A program made the position numbers and the translations under genes. Shown in pieces: positions 1 through 8,764 of a stretch of DNA of 47,971 bases (position 1 is the first letter of the stretch; each line of letters opens with the position of its first letter). The notes beneath the pieces were generated by a model. The model saw only the letters and a list, made by a program, of their open reading frames with translations. It was not told where the DNA came from and ran no database searches. The DNA is from Ignavibacteria bacterium (lineage in GTDB: Bacteria > Bacteroidota > Ignavibacteria > Kapaibacteriales > UBA2268), in the NCBI GenBank assembly GCA_031261605.1, contig JAISJI010000004.1, positions 1-47,971 on the forward strand. Reading direction: 5' to 3'.

Positions 1-60
1 AACTTTTCCGCATTGTGTGAATATGGATTATTGCCCGATTTGGTTTTGATGTGGAAGTGA
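1..60 (+). CDS. possible C-terminal tail of an upstream gene (partial)
   Basis: Frame 1 is open from the first base and ends in TGA at 58-60. It encodes 19 residues finishing in a hydrophobic stretch and MWK. The other two forward frames stop early, at a TGA near position 20. The codon choice (TCC, GAT, TTG) resembles neighbouring genes. The piece is too short to identify, and it could equally be non-coding sequence. Confidence 0.3.
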   Translation, partial: NFSALCEYGLLPDLVLMWK

Positions 61-236
61 ATGGAGGATGCTGTTTCGGAAACCTATGCATAAACTTTTT
101 TGCAAGCGCTTGCATTACAAACATAACCTTTTATTTTGACAATACCAAATAAGTGTGAAATAAAAAATCCAATTCCTAATACCTCTTCCCACAAAGGAAG
201 GAAAAATAGGGGTTAAAAAATTTCGCCCACCTATCA

Positions 237-271
237 ACAAAAAAAAATAGGCAAGTAAAAAACCTGCCTAT
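237..271 (-). terminator. rho-independent terminator of rpsD
   Basis: Arms at 247-256 and 262-271 form a 10-bp stem with one A-C mismatch and a 5-base A loop. Read on the minus strand, the hairpin lies about 60 bases past the rpsD stop and is followed by a run of about ten T. This places the end of transcription directly after rpsD, so rpsD appears to be the last or only gene of its transcript. Confidence 0.75.
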
Positions 272-331
272 AGAGAATTGTAAATATTACAATAATGGGA
301 ATAAAAAAATGAAATTTTATAAAAAATTACA

Positions 332-931
332 TTATCTTGAGTAGTATTCTACCACAAGAGAGACCTCGCATTGCGTTGGTATCTCATCTCTGGTAGGGAT
401 ATAGTTTAATTTAACGGAGAAATCGCCTTTGTTTAACTCTAAATAAGGAGGAGTTGCGGAGTTGCGAATTGCTTCTTGGATGCACTCCAATTTTCTGCTC
501 TTCTCTTTTACGGATACAACTTCGTTTAATTTTACTTGAAACGAAGGAATATCGCACTTCTTGCCATTTACACAGATATGACCGTGCTGCACATATTGGC
601 GAGCAGCATACATTGTCTTTGCTAAACCAGCGCGTCTAACGACAGCATCTAAACGGGTCTCAAGCAACTGAACAAGTAATTCCGCAGTGTTACCTTCCAA
701 TTTGGATGCCTTTGTATAGTAATTGCCCATTTGCTTCTCTGAAATACTATATTGCAAGCGGAGACGTTGCTTCTCCAATAGTTGCATACCGTAATCTGAT
801 TGTTTCGAGCGTCTTCTGCGACCATGTTGACCGGGAGCGTAATTGCGTTTATCCATTACTTTTCCGGCTTTCGGAGTCATTCTGATACCGAGCTTACGGG
901 ATAATTTTACTTTGGGTCCTGTATAGTTCAT
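332..931 (-). CDS. rpsD: 30S ribosomal protein S4
   Basis: S4 is a primary 16S rRNA-binding protein of the small subunit and in many bacteria also represses translation of its own operon. The 199-residue product has the family's usual length. It opens with YTGPKVKLSRKLG, continues with the basic NYAPGQHGRRRR segment, and has the S4 RNA-binding fold around residues 90-150 (LLETRLDAVVRRAG, then VQHGHICVNGKKCDIPS). The N-terminal cysteines of the zinc-binding S4 type are absent, so this is the C-minus form. In most bacteria rpsD sits with rpsM, rpsK, rpoA and rplQ. Here it stands alone, with a promoter-like motif upstream and a terminator downstream. Identification is secure; whether another S4 copy exists elsewhere cannot be seen. 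Confidence 0.98.
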   Translation of the reverse strand: MNYTGPKVKLSRKLGIRMTPKAGKVMDKRNYAPGQHGRRRRSKQSDYGMQLLEKQRLRLQYSISEKQMGNYYTKASKLEGNTAELLVQLLETRLDAVVRRAGLAKTMYAARQYVQHGHICVNGKKCDIPSFQVKLNEVVSVKEKSRKLECIQEAIRNSATPPYLELNKGDFSVKLNYIPTRDEIPTQCEVSLVVEYYSR

Positions 932-965
932 TATATGTTTGTTTAATTATTAAAAAATAAGATTA

Positions 966-973
966 CAAATATA
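966..973 (-). promoter_or_regulatory. candidate TAnnTTTG promoter of rpsD
   Basis: On the minus strand this reads TATATTTG, matching the TAnnTTTG -7 element described for Bacteroidota promoters. It lies 35 bases upstream of the rpsD start codon. A clear -33 TTTG at the expected 17-21 base spacing is not visible; the nearest TTG is about 29 bases away. The position supports independent transcription of rpsD. Confidence 0.5.
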
Positions 974-1151
974 CTAAAAATATTCATAATAAAAAAAAAA
1001 GACAAAAAAAATAGTGATAAACTTATCTTTTGTATGATAATAATTAACTGCAAAAAATTCATTAAATTAAATATTTACAAATTTCACAACCATTAATACA
1101 TATAGAAACACTGAACTTAAACCAACACCCCCGAAGGGAAACATATAACCA

Positions 1152-2552
1152 ATGTCTATGAATAAAAAATTACTACTATTATCTATTATCATCTACACTT
1201 GCTATACTGCACACGCCGGCGGTATAGTCACTAATACTAATCAAAGTGCGCATTTTTTGCGTAATCCGGCTCGCGATGCTTCTACCGAAATTGATGCTGC
1301 ATACTCTAATCCCGCCGGTTTGTCATTCCTTCCTAACAATGGATTCTATATGAGTGTAAGTGACCAAATCGCTTCACAAAAACGAACCATCGTCTCTACA
1401 TTCGCTCCATTAGCGGGCTTCGGAGGCAATCCAGAGAAGGAATTCATCGGCACATCCTTGGCTCCATTCATTCCTAACATACAAGCCGCATACAAAATGG
1501 ACGACTGGACATTCTCTGCAAGTGTCGGAATCGTCGGTGCTGGCGGCACCGCAGAGTTCAAAGATGGCTCTACTACATTCGAAGCACTTGTCGCTATTGT
1601 GCCATCAGTCCTTACACAATTCGGTATGCAGGGCATTGAAGGATACTCATTAGAAAGCAATTTCAAAGGAACATCCGGCACTTGGGGAGCGCAATTCGGC
1701 GCTTCATATAAGTTCCTAAACAACTTTTCTGGCTATGCTGGCATCCGCTATTCTTACGTGATGAACCTTTACGAAGGATACGTTCGCAATGTGAAAGTCG
1801 GCGTAAATGGACAAATGGTCAATGCACAAGAACTCATAGCATCAGACCAATTCCTCTCCCTCGCACTAAACCCGCTCGTAGCAGACAAGGCACTAGATTG
1901 CAGCCAATTTGGTGGAGGAATCGCTCCTATTCTTGGATTGGATTTTAATTATAATGGATTAAACATTGGAATAAAATATGAATTCCTAACGAGCATTGAA
2001 GTGGAAAATGAAACGAAAAACGGCAATAACTTCGGCTCTCCAAGCTACAATGATGGTGTGAAGTCGCATTTTGATTTCCCCGCTATGTTCGGCATCGGTG
2101 TTGACTATAATATTACCCCGCAATGGTGCGTTGGAATTGGCTTTCACTACTTCTTTGATAAAAATGCAAAGTTCCCAGACGACCGACAGGAGTTGATAGA
2201 TAAAGGCACACGAGAGTATGTCGTTGGCGTGGAATACATTGTCAATCCAGAGTTCACGCTGAGTATCGGTGGCGGTGTCTATAGCCCAAGCGTGAGCAGT
2301 GCCTACCAATCCGATATGAATTACGAAAATACCTCTTTTTCTTTCGGGCTTGGTGGTGCATGGAATATCAATGATAAAATGCGACTCAATTTGGCATACT
2401 TCTATAGTTTTTACGACAAATACGACAAGGTCTCCGAGGATTATGGCAACATCCATCAACTCTCCGGTGGTTTGTTTGGTGCAATCCCAGGTAGAGATAA
2501 TTTAACGAAATCCAATTTCTTATTTGGCATCGGCTTAGAATACATATTCTAA
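1152..2552 (+). CDS. FadL/OmpP1/TodX-family outer-membrane transporter
   Basis: This family forms 14-stranded outer-membrane barrels that take up long-chain fatty acids or other hydrophobic compounds. The 466-residue protein starts with a signal peptide (about residues 1-23, hydrophobic core LLLLSIIIYTCYT, ending AHAGG). The following segment, with NQSAHFLRNPARDAS and AYSNPAGLSFL, matches the N-terminal plug of FadL proteins. The rest alternates short amphipathic strands with Gly-rich turns and ends in LFGIGLEYIF, a terminal aromatic as expected of a barrel. ATG occurs at 1152 and again at 1158, and either fits the signal peptide. It is monocistronic, with rpsD divergent and a strong hairpin after the stop. 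The substrate cannot be deduced. Confidence 0.88.
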   Translation: MSMNKKLLLLSIIIYTCYTAHAGGIVTNTNQSAHFLRNPARDASTEIDAAYSNPAGLSFLPNNGFYMSVSDQIASQKRTIVSTFAPLAGFGGNPEKEFIGTSLAPFIPNIQAAYKMDDWTFSASVGIVGAGGTAEFKDGSTTFEALVAIVPSVLTQFGMQGIEGYSLESNFKGTSGTWGAQFGASYKFLNNFSGYAGIRYSYVMNLYEGYVRNVKVGVNGQMVNAQELIASDQFLSLALNPLVADKALDCSQFGGGIAPILGLDFNYNGLNIGIKYEFLTSIEVENETKNGNNFGSPSYNDGVKSHFDFPAMFGIGVDYNITPQWCVGIGFHYFFDKNAKFPDDRQELIDKGTREYVVGVEYIVNPEFTLSIGGGVYSPSVSSAYQSDMNYENTSFSFGLGGAWNINDKMRLNLAYFYSFYDKYDKVSEDYGNIHQLSGGLFGAIPGRDNLTKSNFLFGIGLEYIF

Positions 2553-2601
2553 GCCAATCCCATAGCCCAACCCAACCCGATGTGGAGGATTGGGTTGGGC
2601 T
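2532..2601 (+). terminator. double hairpin at the end of the FadL-like gene
   Basis: Two inverted repeats lie in tandem. The first has 10-bp perfect arms at 2532-2541 and 2546-2555 with a 4-base loop, and spans the stop codon at 2550-2552. The second has 12-bp perfect arms at 2564-2575 and 2590-2601 (agcccaacccaa and its complement) with a 14-base loop, and is followed by T/C-rich sequence rather than a clean T run. The second is the likelier terminator or mRNA 3' stabiliser. Confidence 0.6.
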
Positions 2602-2729
2602 CTTCACCTTCCTTTTGTAAAGGAGAAATGACAAGAAAATATCCTACATAAATATATACAAATAATAATAAATTCAAAAAAAAATATTATATTGCAGTTC
2701 TTATTTTTATTAATTAATACACATTATCA

Positions 2730-2996
2730 ATGATAAGCAAAGAACAAAAAGCTGAAATAGTTGCTAAATATGGCGAAAATACTAACGACTCCGGTAAATC
2801 CGAAGTCCAAATCGCTATTTTAACTGCAAGAATTAGCGACATTACTAAACACCTTTCTACCAAGAAAAAAGACAACCACTCTCGCCGAGGACTTATTATG
2901 CTCGTTAGCAAACGCCGTAAGTTATTAGATTACTTAAAGAAAAATCACATCGAGCGTTATCGTGCTATCGTTGCTGCTCTCGGCTTACGTAAATAA
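2730..2996 (+). CDS. rpsO: 30S ribosomal protein S15
   Basis: S15 binds the central domain of 16S rRNA and helps start platform assembly of the small subunit. The product is 88 residues, the normal length. The hallmark segments are all present: GSEVQI-type start (SGKSEVQIAILTARI), the LSTKKKDNHSRRGL loop that contacts rRNA, and the end motif KRRKLLDYLKKNHIERYRAI. In many bacteria rpsO precedes pnp; here the next gene is a Nudix hydrolase 35 bases downstream. Identification is secure. Confidence 0.98.
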   Translation: MISKEQKAEIVAKYGENTNDSGKSEVQIAILTARISDITKHLSTKKKDNHSRRGLIMLVSKRRKLLDYLKKNHIERYRAIVAALGLRK

Positions 2997-3031
2997 TTCC
3001 TCTGCAATTATTCTTATAAATTTAAATTCAG

Positions 3032-3670
3032 ATGAATGCTCCCAAAATCATTGAACGCCTGCGGAAGCGTCTTACTGAACCACTGCCGGGAGATGCACCT
3101 CGCTCTTTACTTGCTCCTACTTTCAATGGAGTAAGCCAACGACCTGCTATGCCGTCAATGAACGCTAAGAAGTGTGCTGTGCTAGTGCTTATTTATGAGC
3201 GAAACGGCGATTTGCAAATAGTATTTACTTTGCGAAACAACAATTTACACTCTCATAGCGGACAAATTAGTTACCCGGGAGGCAAAACCGAATATGGTGA
3301 AAACCCTGTAAAGACAGCACTCCGCGAAACTTTCGAAGAAATAGGCGTTCCCGAACATCAAATAGATGTGCTGGGAACGCTTACTCCTATGTATGTGCTT
3401 CCATCTAACTCACTAATAACCCCCGTCGTTGGATTCTCCAATACAGTGCTGGATTTTATTGTCAATAAAGACGAAGTGGAAGAGGTATTTACTAAGCCAA
3501 TCGGCTTCTTCAAATTCACCAATATAGAGATGCGTAAGTTAAATGCTAATGGCGAAGTGCTAGATGTGCCGTATTGGGCTGTCCACCCGACTGTTCCGCT
3601 GTGGGGGGCTACTGCAATGATACTCGCAGAGTTCGTTGAGGTGTTCCAAAAATTGATGGAGGTCAAATAG
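3032..3670 (+). CDS. Nudix hydrolase, CoA-pyrophosphatase (NudL-like)
   Basis: The 212-residue protein carries a perfect Nudix box, G-x5-E-x7-REUxEExGU, at about residues 84-106 (G84, then E, RET, FEEIGV). It binds the metal needed to split nucleoside diphosphate derivatives. Just before it, LRNNNLHSHSGQISYPGG matches the NuBRL signature of CoA-pyrophosphatases, which cut CoA to 3',5'-ADP and 4'-phosphopantetheine. The N-terminus (IERLRKRL) also fits that group. The gene follows rpsO after 35 bases and meets the oppositely oriented ftsB-like gene with a 5-base gap. The Nudix class is certain; the CoA substrate is inferred from family signatures. Confidence 0.9.
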   Translation: MNAPKIIERLRKRLTEPLPGDAPRSLLAPTFNGVSQRPAMPSMNAKKCAVLVLIYERNGDLQIVFTLRNNNLHSHSGQISYPGGKTEYGENPVKTALRETFEEIGVPEHQIDVLGTLTPMYVLPSNSLITPVVGFSNTVLDFIVNKDEVEEVFTKPIGFFKFTNIEMRKLNANGEVLDVPYWAVHPTVPLWGATAMILAEFVEVFQKLMEVK

Positions 3671-3675
3671 GGCTG

Positions 3676-3981
3676 TTACTCACCACTCTTCTTAATGTAA
3701 TAAATCACTTCGCTTGGCTTCTGCATTCCATATTTTTCGCGAGCAATCCGCTCAATCTCTAACGTATCATTCCGTAACTTCGCTATCTTAATCTGCATTG
3801 AGTCCTCAATCTGCTTATACATCGCAATTTCCTTCTGCAATTCATTGGTCTGCCGTTCTAATGAAAAGCGCTTCACCAAGCCATAATTAGAGAACAGCAA
3901 TAGCAGTAACACTATAACACCTGTCGCTAGAGCCGCTACATACTTTCGATTATTTAATAATGTGCCTATCCGATTTTTCAT
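3676..3981 (-). CDS. FtsB/DivIC-type cell-division protein
   Basis: FtsB/DivIC proteins are small bitopic membrane proteins that join FtsL and FtsQ/DivIB in the divisome. The product begins MKNRIG, has one transmembrane helix at about residues 17-34 (ALATGVIVLLLLLFSNYG), and then a coiled coil to about residue 80 (LERQTNELQKEIAMYKQIE). It ends with the family-typical segment IEIARxxYGM-like ERIAREKYGMQKPSEVIYYI. The open frame continues 21 codons upstream to 4044, but that extension has no family resemblance. I therefore place the start at 3981, giving 101 residues. It is divergent from recF. Confidence 0.85.
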   Translation of the reverse strand: MKNRIGTLLNNRKYVAALATGVIVLLLLLFSNYGLVKRFSLERQTNELQKEIAMYKQIEDSMQIKIAKLRNDTLEIERIAREKYGMQKPSEVIYYIKKSGE

Positions 3982-4013
3982 TTTTACAAAAATAAAGTTG
4001 TGTTTAATACAGC

Positions 4014-4038
4014 AAAATACTAATATTTTTAGTATTTT
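4014..4038. repeat. 9-bp inverted repeat between ftsB-like gene and recF
   Basis: Perfect arms aaaatacta (4014-4022) and tagtatttt (4030-4038) flank a 7-base spacer. The element sits in the 90-base divergent region between the ftsB-like start at 3981 and the recF start at 4072. It could be an operator or an RNA hairpin. In sequence this AT-rich, such a repeat could also arise by chance. Confidence 0.4.
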
Positions 4039-4071
4039 ACACAATTAATAATAAGTTATTGCCTTCAAAAT

Positions 4072-5235
4072 TTGAGAATAGATAAATTATCGCTACTGAA
4101 TTTCCGCAATCACATTGATACTACATTGGAATTCTCTCCACAAATCAATGTGCTTTGGGGCAATAATGGTGTGGGCAAAACTTCAGTATTGGAAGCCATT
4201 TCTATGTGTAGCATTACAAAAAGTTTCGTCCCTACTGCCGATGTATCGCTCATTAACAAAGACGCTAAGAACTTTGCTACCACTGCCTATTGCACGAATG
4301 AATTGAACACGCCATACAAAATTAGCATCTCCTATTCGGTGCGGGAACGCAAACTCATCAATTCAAGTATCGGTAATAAATTGCTTCCGAAAGAAATTAT
4401 TGGAGAGATACCTCTTGTGGTGCTTTCGCCGGACAACAAGTGCATTACAAATGGCTCGCCAGAGTTTCGCCGCAACTTCGTAAATGGCATCCTGTCGCAG
4501 TCCAACAAGTATTACTTGGATAAACTTTACGAACATAGACGCATACTGAAGCAGCGAAACTCTGTCTTACAGCAACTCGGCAAGGAAATGAATCCTACAC
4601 AACAACTGCTCCTCTATCTCGAGCAATGGACGGCGTTGTTCATCAATACGAATGCGGAAATTGTTCTCCGCCGCAACGAATTTATAAACGAATTCAATCC
4701 GTATTTTGTAGATGCCTATCGTATCGTTAGCAATAGCAAGGAAGATGTGAAGTTGGTATATCAGCCGGACTCCTTATCAAATGCGGACTTTAGCGGTATT
4801 GATGCCAAAGATAATATAAAAAATGAACTGCAAGCCAGAGCAACCTCTCTACAAAGCACTGAGATAAGACGGATGACAACAATGTTCGGTATGCAAAAAG
4901 ATGATTTGAAAATATTGCTCAATGGTGGTATTGCACGCGAATTTGCATCCCAAGGACAGCACAAATCGCTACTGATTGCATTGAAGTTCGCAGAGTTCCG
5001 CTATCTATTAGCAAAGAAGAGCGAAACTCCAATTATACTATTCGACGACATATTTTCGGAATTGGATAAAGAGCGCGTTGCCAAAGTAATCAACTTGCTC
5101 GCCGATAGTAACGCACAGATATTTATAACACTTACAGAGCCGGATATATTGGATGTTGCCACAAATATAATTAAGAAATTCATACAAATTACTGATAAAA
5201 ATACTACGGAAAAGTGCAATGAATATAATCAATAA
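4072..5235 (+). CDS. recF: DNA replication and repair protein RecF
   Basis: RecF is a single-stranded-gap recombination mediator that loads RecA with RecO and RecR. The 387-residue protein has the RecF opening IDKLSLLNFRNH, a Walker A at residues 30-37 (GNNGVGKT), an ABC signature SQGQHKSLLIALKFAE near residue 307, and a Walker B (PIILFDDIFSELD) near residue 340. These are the SMC/RAD50-type ATPase elements. The start is TTG at 4072; there is no ATG close by, and the first conserved residues follow at once. Its end overlaps the hydG start by 17 bases. The usual neighbours dnaA, dnaN and gyrB are not here. Identification is firm. Confidence 0.95.
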   Translation: MRIDKLSLLNFRNHIDTTLEFSPQINVLWGNNGVGKTSVLEAISMCSITKSFVPTADVSLINKDAKNFATTAYCTNELNTPYKISISYSVRERKLINSSIGNKLLPKEIIGEIPLVVLSPDNKCITNGSPEFRRNFVNGILSQSNKYYLDKLYEHRRILKQRNSVLQQLGKEMNPTQQLLLYLEQWTALFINTNAEIVLRRNEFINEFNPYFVDAYRIVSNSKEDVKLVYQPDSLSNADFSGIDAKDNIKNELQARATSLQSTEIRRMTTMFGMQKDDLKILLNGGIAREFASQGQHKSLLIALKFAEFRYLLAKKSETPIILFDDIFSELDKERVAKVINLLADSNAQIFITLTEPDILDVATNIIKKFIQITDKNTTEKCNEYNQ

Positions 5236-6607
5236 TGAACATATATACTCACTGTTGGAACGCTCCGCAAAGCCAGATTCTATGCAGATTGACGAAATAG
5301 TGGCAGAGGCACGTCTGGGCAAAGGACTATCCTTAGAGCAAGTAGCAGCACTAATTAATGTAACCTCTCCAACAGATTTAGAAGCAATTTACGAAACCGC
5401 AAGTTATCTCAAAAATAGCATTTATGGAAAACGTGTTGTCCTCTTTGCACCGCTCTACGTCAGCAATTACTGCACGAACAACTGCCTATACTGCGGCTTC
5501 CGCATTGGTAACCACGATATACAGCGTGTCGCTCTTACAACTGAACAGATACAGCAGGAAGTAATTGAAATACTGAATCAGGGACATAAACGTATACTTA
5601 TGCTGATGGGTGAGCATCCAAAAAAGTCCTCCTTGTCGCATTTCATTGATGCAATAGAGACCGCTTATGCCACTCGCAACAGCAAAGGAAGCAATATTAG
5701 ACGCATCAATGTAGAGATAGAGCCACTTACAAATGAGGAGTTCCAAACTATTAAAGATGTGCCAATCGGCACTTACACTGTGTTCCAAGAAACATACCAC
5801 AAACCAACTTACGAGAAGGTGCATCTGGCAGGGAAGAAGATGGATTACAATTGGCGTTTAGAAGTGATGCACCGCGCCTTAGCAAATGGCTTGCACGATG
5901 TCGGTATCGGTGCATTATTCGGATTATACGACTATCGCTATGAGGTGCTTGGCTTGCTTAGTCACGCCATAAGTTTGGAGAATGAATTTGGTGTAGGTCC
6001 GCATACCATATCCATTCCACGTCTGCAATACGCTCAAAATGCTCCTTACAGCGAGGGAACGAAGTATATGGTGAGTGATGCCGATTTTAAGAAACTTGTA
6101 GCGGTGCTACGTCTTGCTGTGCCATATACGGGAATGATACTCTCAACGCGAGAGAGTGCTACGATGCGTATGGATTTGCTAAATATAGGTATTTCGCAAA
6201 TTAGTTCCGGCTCACGCACCAATCCCGGCGGCTATAAGCAAGCATTTACAGAGCAAGCAGATGGTTCGCAATTCTCTATGAACGATGGACGCAGTAGCGG
6301 CGAAGTCATTGGCAGTTTGATAGATAGTGGTTTCATTCCATCGTTCTGCACGTCCTGCTACCGAGTTGGTAGAGTTGGTGCGAAGTTTATGCAAATTGCG
6401 AAGCCCGGCGATATAAAAACATTCTGCCAGCCGAACGCACTGCTAACCTTAAAGGAATACGTGGACGACTACTGCAATGAGGACTTGCAGCACAAGTATA
6501 ATGCAATGCTCCAGAACGAATTGGAAGCATTGCCCGCTCAAGAGCAAAAAATAGCAACTAAATTATTTGATAGAATAAAAGCCGGCGAACGCGACTTATA
6601 TCTATAG
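5219..6607 (+). CDS. hydG: [FeFe]-hydrogenase maturase HydG (radical SAM tyrosine lyase)
   Basis: HydG cleaves tyrosine to p-cresol and dehydroglycine and builds the CO/CN-ligated iron synthon of the hydrogenase H-cluster. The radical-SAM motif CX3CX2C is at C85, C89 and C92 (YCTNNCLYCGFR). A second motif, CX2CX22C at C377, C380 and C403 (FCTSCYRVGR...FC), binds the auxiliary cluster; this separates HydG from the related thiamine enzyme ThiH. The 462-residue length fits. It overlaps recF by 17 bases and is followed after 9 bases by the PBP gene. No hydE, hydF or hydrogenase gene lies in the window. A ThiH assignment is unlikely because of the C-terminal motif spacing. Confidence 0.93.
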   Translation: MNIINNEHIYSLLERSAKPDSMQIDEIVAEARLGKGLSLEQVAALINVTSPTDLEAIYETASYLKNSIYGKRVVLFAPLYVSNYCTNNCLYCGFRIGNHDIQRVALTTEQIQQEVIEILNQGHKRILMLMGEHPKKSSLSHFIDAIETAYATRNSKGSNIRRINVEIEPLTNEEFQTIKDVPIGTYTVFQETYHKPTYEKVHLAGKKMDYNWRLEVMHRALANGLHDVGIGALFGLYDYRYEVLGLLSHAISLENEFGVGPHTISIPRLQYAQNAPYSEGTKYMVSDADFKKLVAVLRLAVPYTGMILSTRESATMRMDLLNIGISQISSGSRTNPGGYKQAFTEQADGSQFSMNDGRSSGEVIGSLIDSGFIPSFCTSCYRVGRVGAKFMQIAKPGDIKTFCQPNALLTLKEYVDDYCNEDLQHKYNAMLQNELEALPAQEQKIATKLFDRIKAGERDLYL

Positions 6608-6616
6608 GAGCAAAAT

Positions 6617-8764
6617 ATGAAACAAAAGCATAAAGATAATAACACAAATACCAAAGATAACAATACGGATGTAGTAGATGTCCGCCAGCAGAAGTTCTGG
6701 AAGTTCTGGTTACTACTTTGCCTCCTCCTCGTTGGTATGGGCATTGTGGTTGTGCGTTTAGCGTATATCCAAATCATTAAAGGTAGCGAATATACCGAAT
6801 TAGCAAAGCGACAACAGCAAACTAAACAAGAGCTACTTCCGCAACGAGGCAACATTTACGATAGAAATGGCAACTTGCTCGCATCCACAATAAAAAGTAT
6901 CGGCATTGCAGTTGACCCAACGGTATTGAAGCACAAGGATAGCTTAGCCACTCTGATAGAGAACCACATAGGTATTAATCGGAGAACTATTTTAGATAAA
7001 ATTAATTCAGCAAAGGGACAATATGTGCGTCTATGTAGCCGTGTTACAGCAGATAAAGTAAATGAGATACGAAAATTAAAAGCGATTGACAGAGGAATTA
7101 TTCTAATTGATGAACCGACCAGATACTATAATTATTCCTCCATAGCGGCTCAGTTAATCGGCACAGCGAGTTTGGATAATAAGGGACAAAGTGGCTTAGA
7201 GTTGTATTATGATGCGGAGTTAAGCGGTCAGTCCGGCTTTATGGTGATGTATAGAGATGCACTTCAACGACTGCGTCCAGCGTTGGATTTGCCTACTCTG
7301 CAACCGGTGGACGGCACAAATTTATATCTCACAATAGATATAGAATTGCAGAAAATATTGGAATTTGAACTTATGCAGGGAGTCGTAAATTCAATAGCAA
7401 AATCCGCAACAGCAATAGCAATTGACCCACATACAGGCGAAGTGCTTGCTATGGCATCATATCCCGGGTATAATCCAAATCTGCGTGGCTCGTTCAGTGC
7501 AGAGAATATGCGTATCCGTGCTATTACAGATGCTTTTGAACCGGGCTCTACATTCAAAACCATTACCGGAGCAATTGCCATAGATGATAAAATTACCAAG
7601 ACAACCGACTTATACAACGGATATGGTGGCTTATATGCACAATCCACATTCAAAATTAAAGACGAACATTCGCTCGGTATAGTGCCATTATCCGTGGCAT
7701 TTGAACTATCCAGCAATATCATATTCTCGCAAGTGGCAATGAAAATACCGGATAAGGATTTCTACAAATACGTTCGCGATTTTGGCTTCGGACTGAAAAC
7801 CGGAATTGATATTCCCGGCGAAGTATCCGGACGTGTCCCCAAATTTGACCGCATAAATTCTGTAGATAAACGCTATCTCGGCTTTGGTTATGGCATAATG
7901 TCCACTCCTATACAGCTTGCCACAGCATACTCTGCTATAGCCAATGGTGGCAAACTTCTCAAGCCATATATAGTGAGCAAAATAGAGAAAGATGGCGAAG
8001 TTATTAGAGAACAGAAGCCACAAGTAATTCGCACAATTCTATCAGAACAGACCACTGCTACGATGAAGCGTCTCCTGCTGGGAGTTGTAAATAAAGGCAC
8101 AGGTAGCAATGCATTTGTGGAGTCGCTTGGTATCGCTGGCAAGACAGGCACAGCACAAATGCTCGTCTCCGGTACGTATTCTAAGAACAACCATTTGGCT
8201 TCATTTGTCGGGTTCTATCCGGCTACAAATCCGAAAATATGTCTACTCATTTACGTAGATGACCCTACCTACAACTTCTATGGTGGCTCGGTTGCAGCAC
8301 CGATATTCAAAAACATTGCGTTACGCTGGACATCCGTTTCTCCAAACTTTCTCAACTCTAATGTAAATCCAACATTGGATATTGTGTATGTTCCCGATTT
8401 ACGCGGAGTTGTTGTGGATGATGCTACAACTATATTGAAAGAGATGGGCTTATCCGTAAATACGGATAACAGCAATGGCGTTGTGGTGTCGCAACATCCA
8501 TCGGCGGGCTCGCGTGTAAAGAAGAATACGAATGTTATTCTCAAAGTAGATTTGCCAAGTTTTGAGAATGTAAATAACGAAACAACTGCCAATACATTTA
8601 CATCTAAATTGCCGAACGTTACCGGTCTAAGTATGAGGCGAGCAATCTCAATCCTCCACAATGCTGGCATTCGTGCCAATGTGCGTGGTAGCGGTGTTGT
8701 GAAGTCGCAGAAGTGGGAGAATAAAGGTGAGAAGGGCTCTGTGTGTGTGTTGGTGTGCGAGTAA
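6617..8764 (+). CDS. FtsI/SpoVD-type penicillin-binding protein with two PASTA domains
   Basis: This is a class B transpeptidase that crosslinks septal peptidoglycan. A cytoplasmic tail of about 30 residues precedes one membrane helix (FWLLLCLLLVGMGIVVVRLAY). A PBP dimerisation domain follows (RGNIYDRNGNLLAST), then the transpeptidase domain with S311-T-F-K314, S365-S-N367 and K509-T-G-T. Two PASTA domains close the protein, at about residues 592-650 (VYVPDLRGVVVDDA) and 665-715 (LPNVTGLSMRRAI). A good Shine-Dalgarno (aggag, 6606-6610) fixes the start. FtsI genes usually sit in the dcw cluster; here the upstream neighbour is hydG. The length of 715 fits PASTA-bearing FtsI proteins of the FCB group. 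Confidence 0.93.
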   Translation: MKQKHKDNNTNTKDNNTDVVDVRQQKFWKFWLLLCLLLVGMGIVVVRLAYIQIIKGSEYTELAKRQQQTKQELLPQRGNIYDRNGNLLASTIKSIGIAVDPTVLKHKDSLATLIENHIGINRRTILDKINSAKGQYVRLCSRVTADKVNEIRKLKAIDRGIILIDEPTRYYNYSSIAAQLIGTASLDNKGQSGLELYYDAELSGQSGFMVMYRDALQRLRPALDLPTLQPVDGTNLYLTIDIELQKILEFELMQGVVNSIAKSATAIAIDPHTGEVLAMASYPGYNPNLRGSFSAENMRIRAITDAFEPGSTFKTITGAIAIDDKITKTTDLYNGYGGLYAQSTFKIKDEHSLGIVPLSVAFELSSNIIFSQVAMKIPDKDFYKYVRDFGFGLKTGIDIPGEVSGRVPKFDRINSVDKRYLGFGYGIMSTPIQLATAYSAIANGGKLLKPYIVSKIEKDGEVIREQKPQVIRTILSEQTTATMKRLLLGVVNKGTGSNAFVESLGIAGKTGTAQMLVSGTYSKNNHLASFVGFYPATNPKICLLIYVDDPTYNFYGGSVAAPIFKNIALRWTSVSPNFLNSNVNPTLDIVYVPDLRGVVVDDATTILKEMGLSVNTDNSNGVVVSQHPSAGSRVKKNTNVILKVDLPSFENVNNETTANTFTSKLPNVTGLSMRRAISILHNAGIRANVRGSGVVKSQKWENKGEKGSVCVLVCE

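Noticed and set aside
1986..2459. Long minus-strand open frame opposite the FadL-like gene
   Set aside because: It is a shadow of a strongly coding plus-strand gene and shows no protein-family features.
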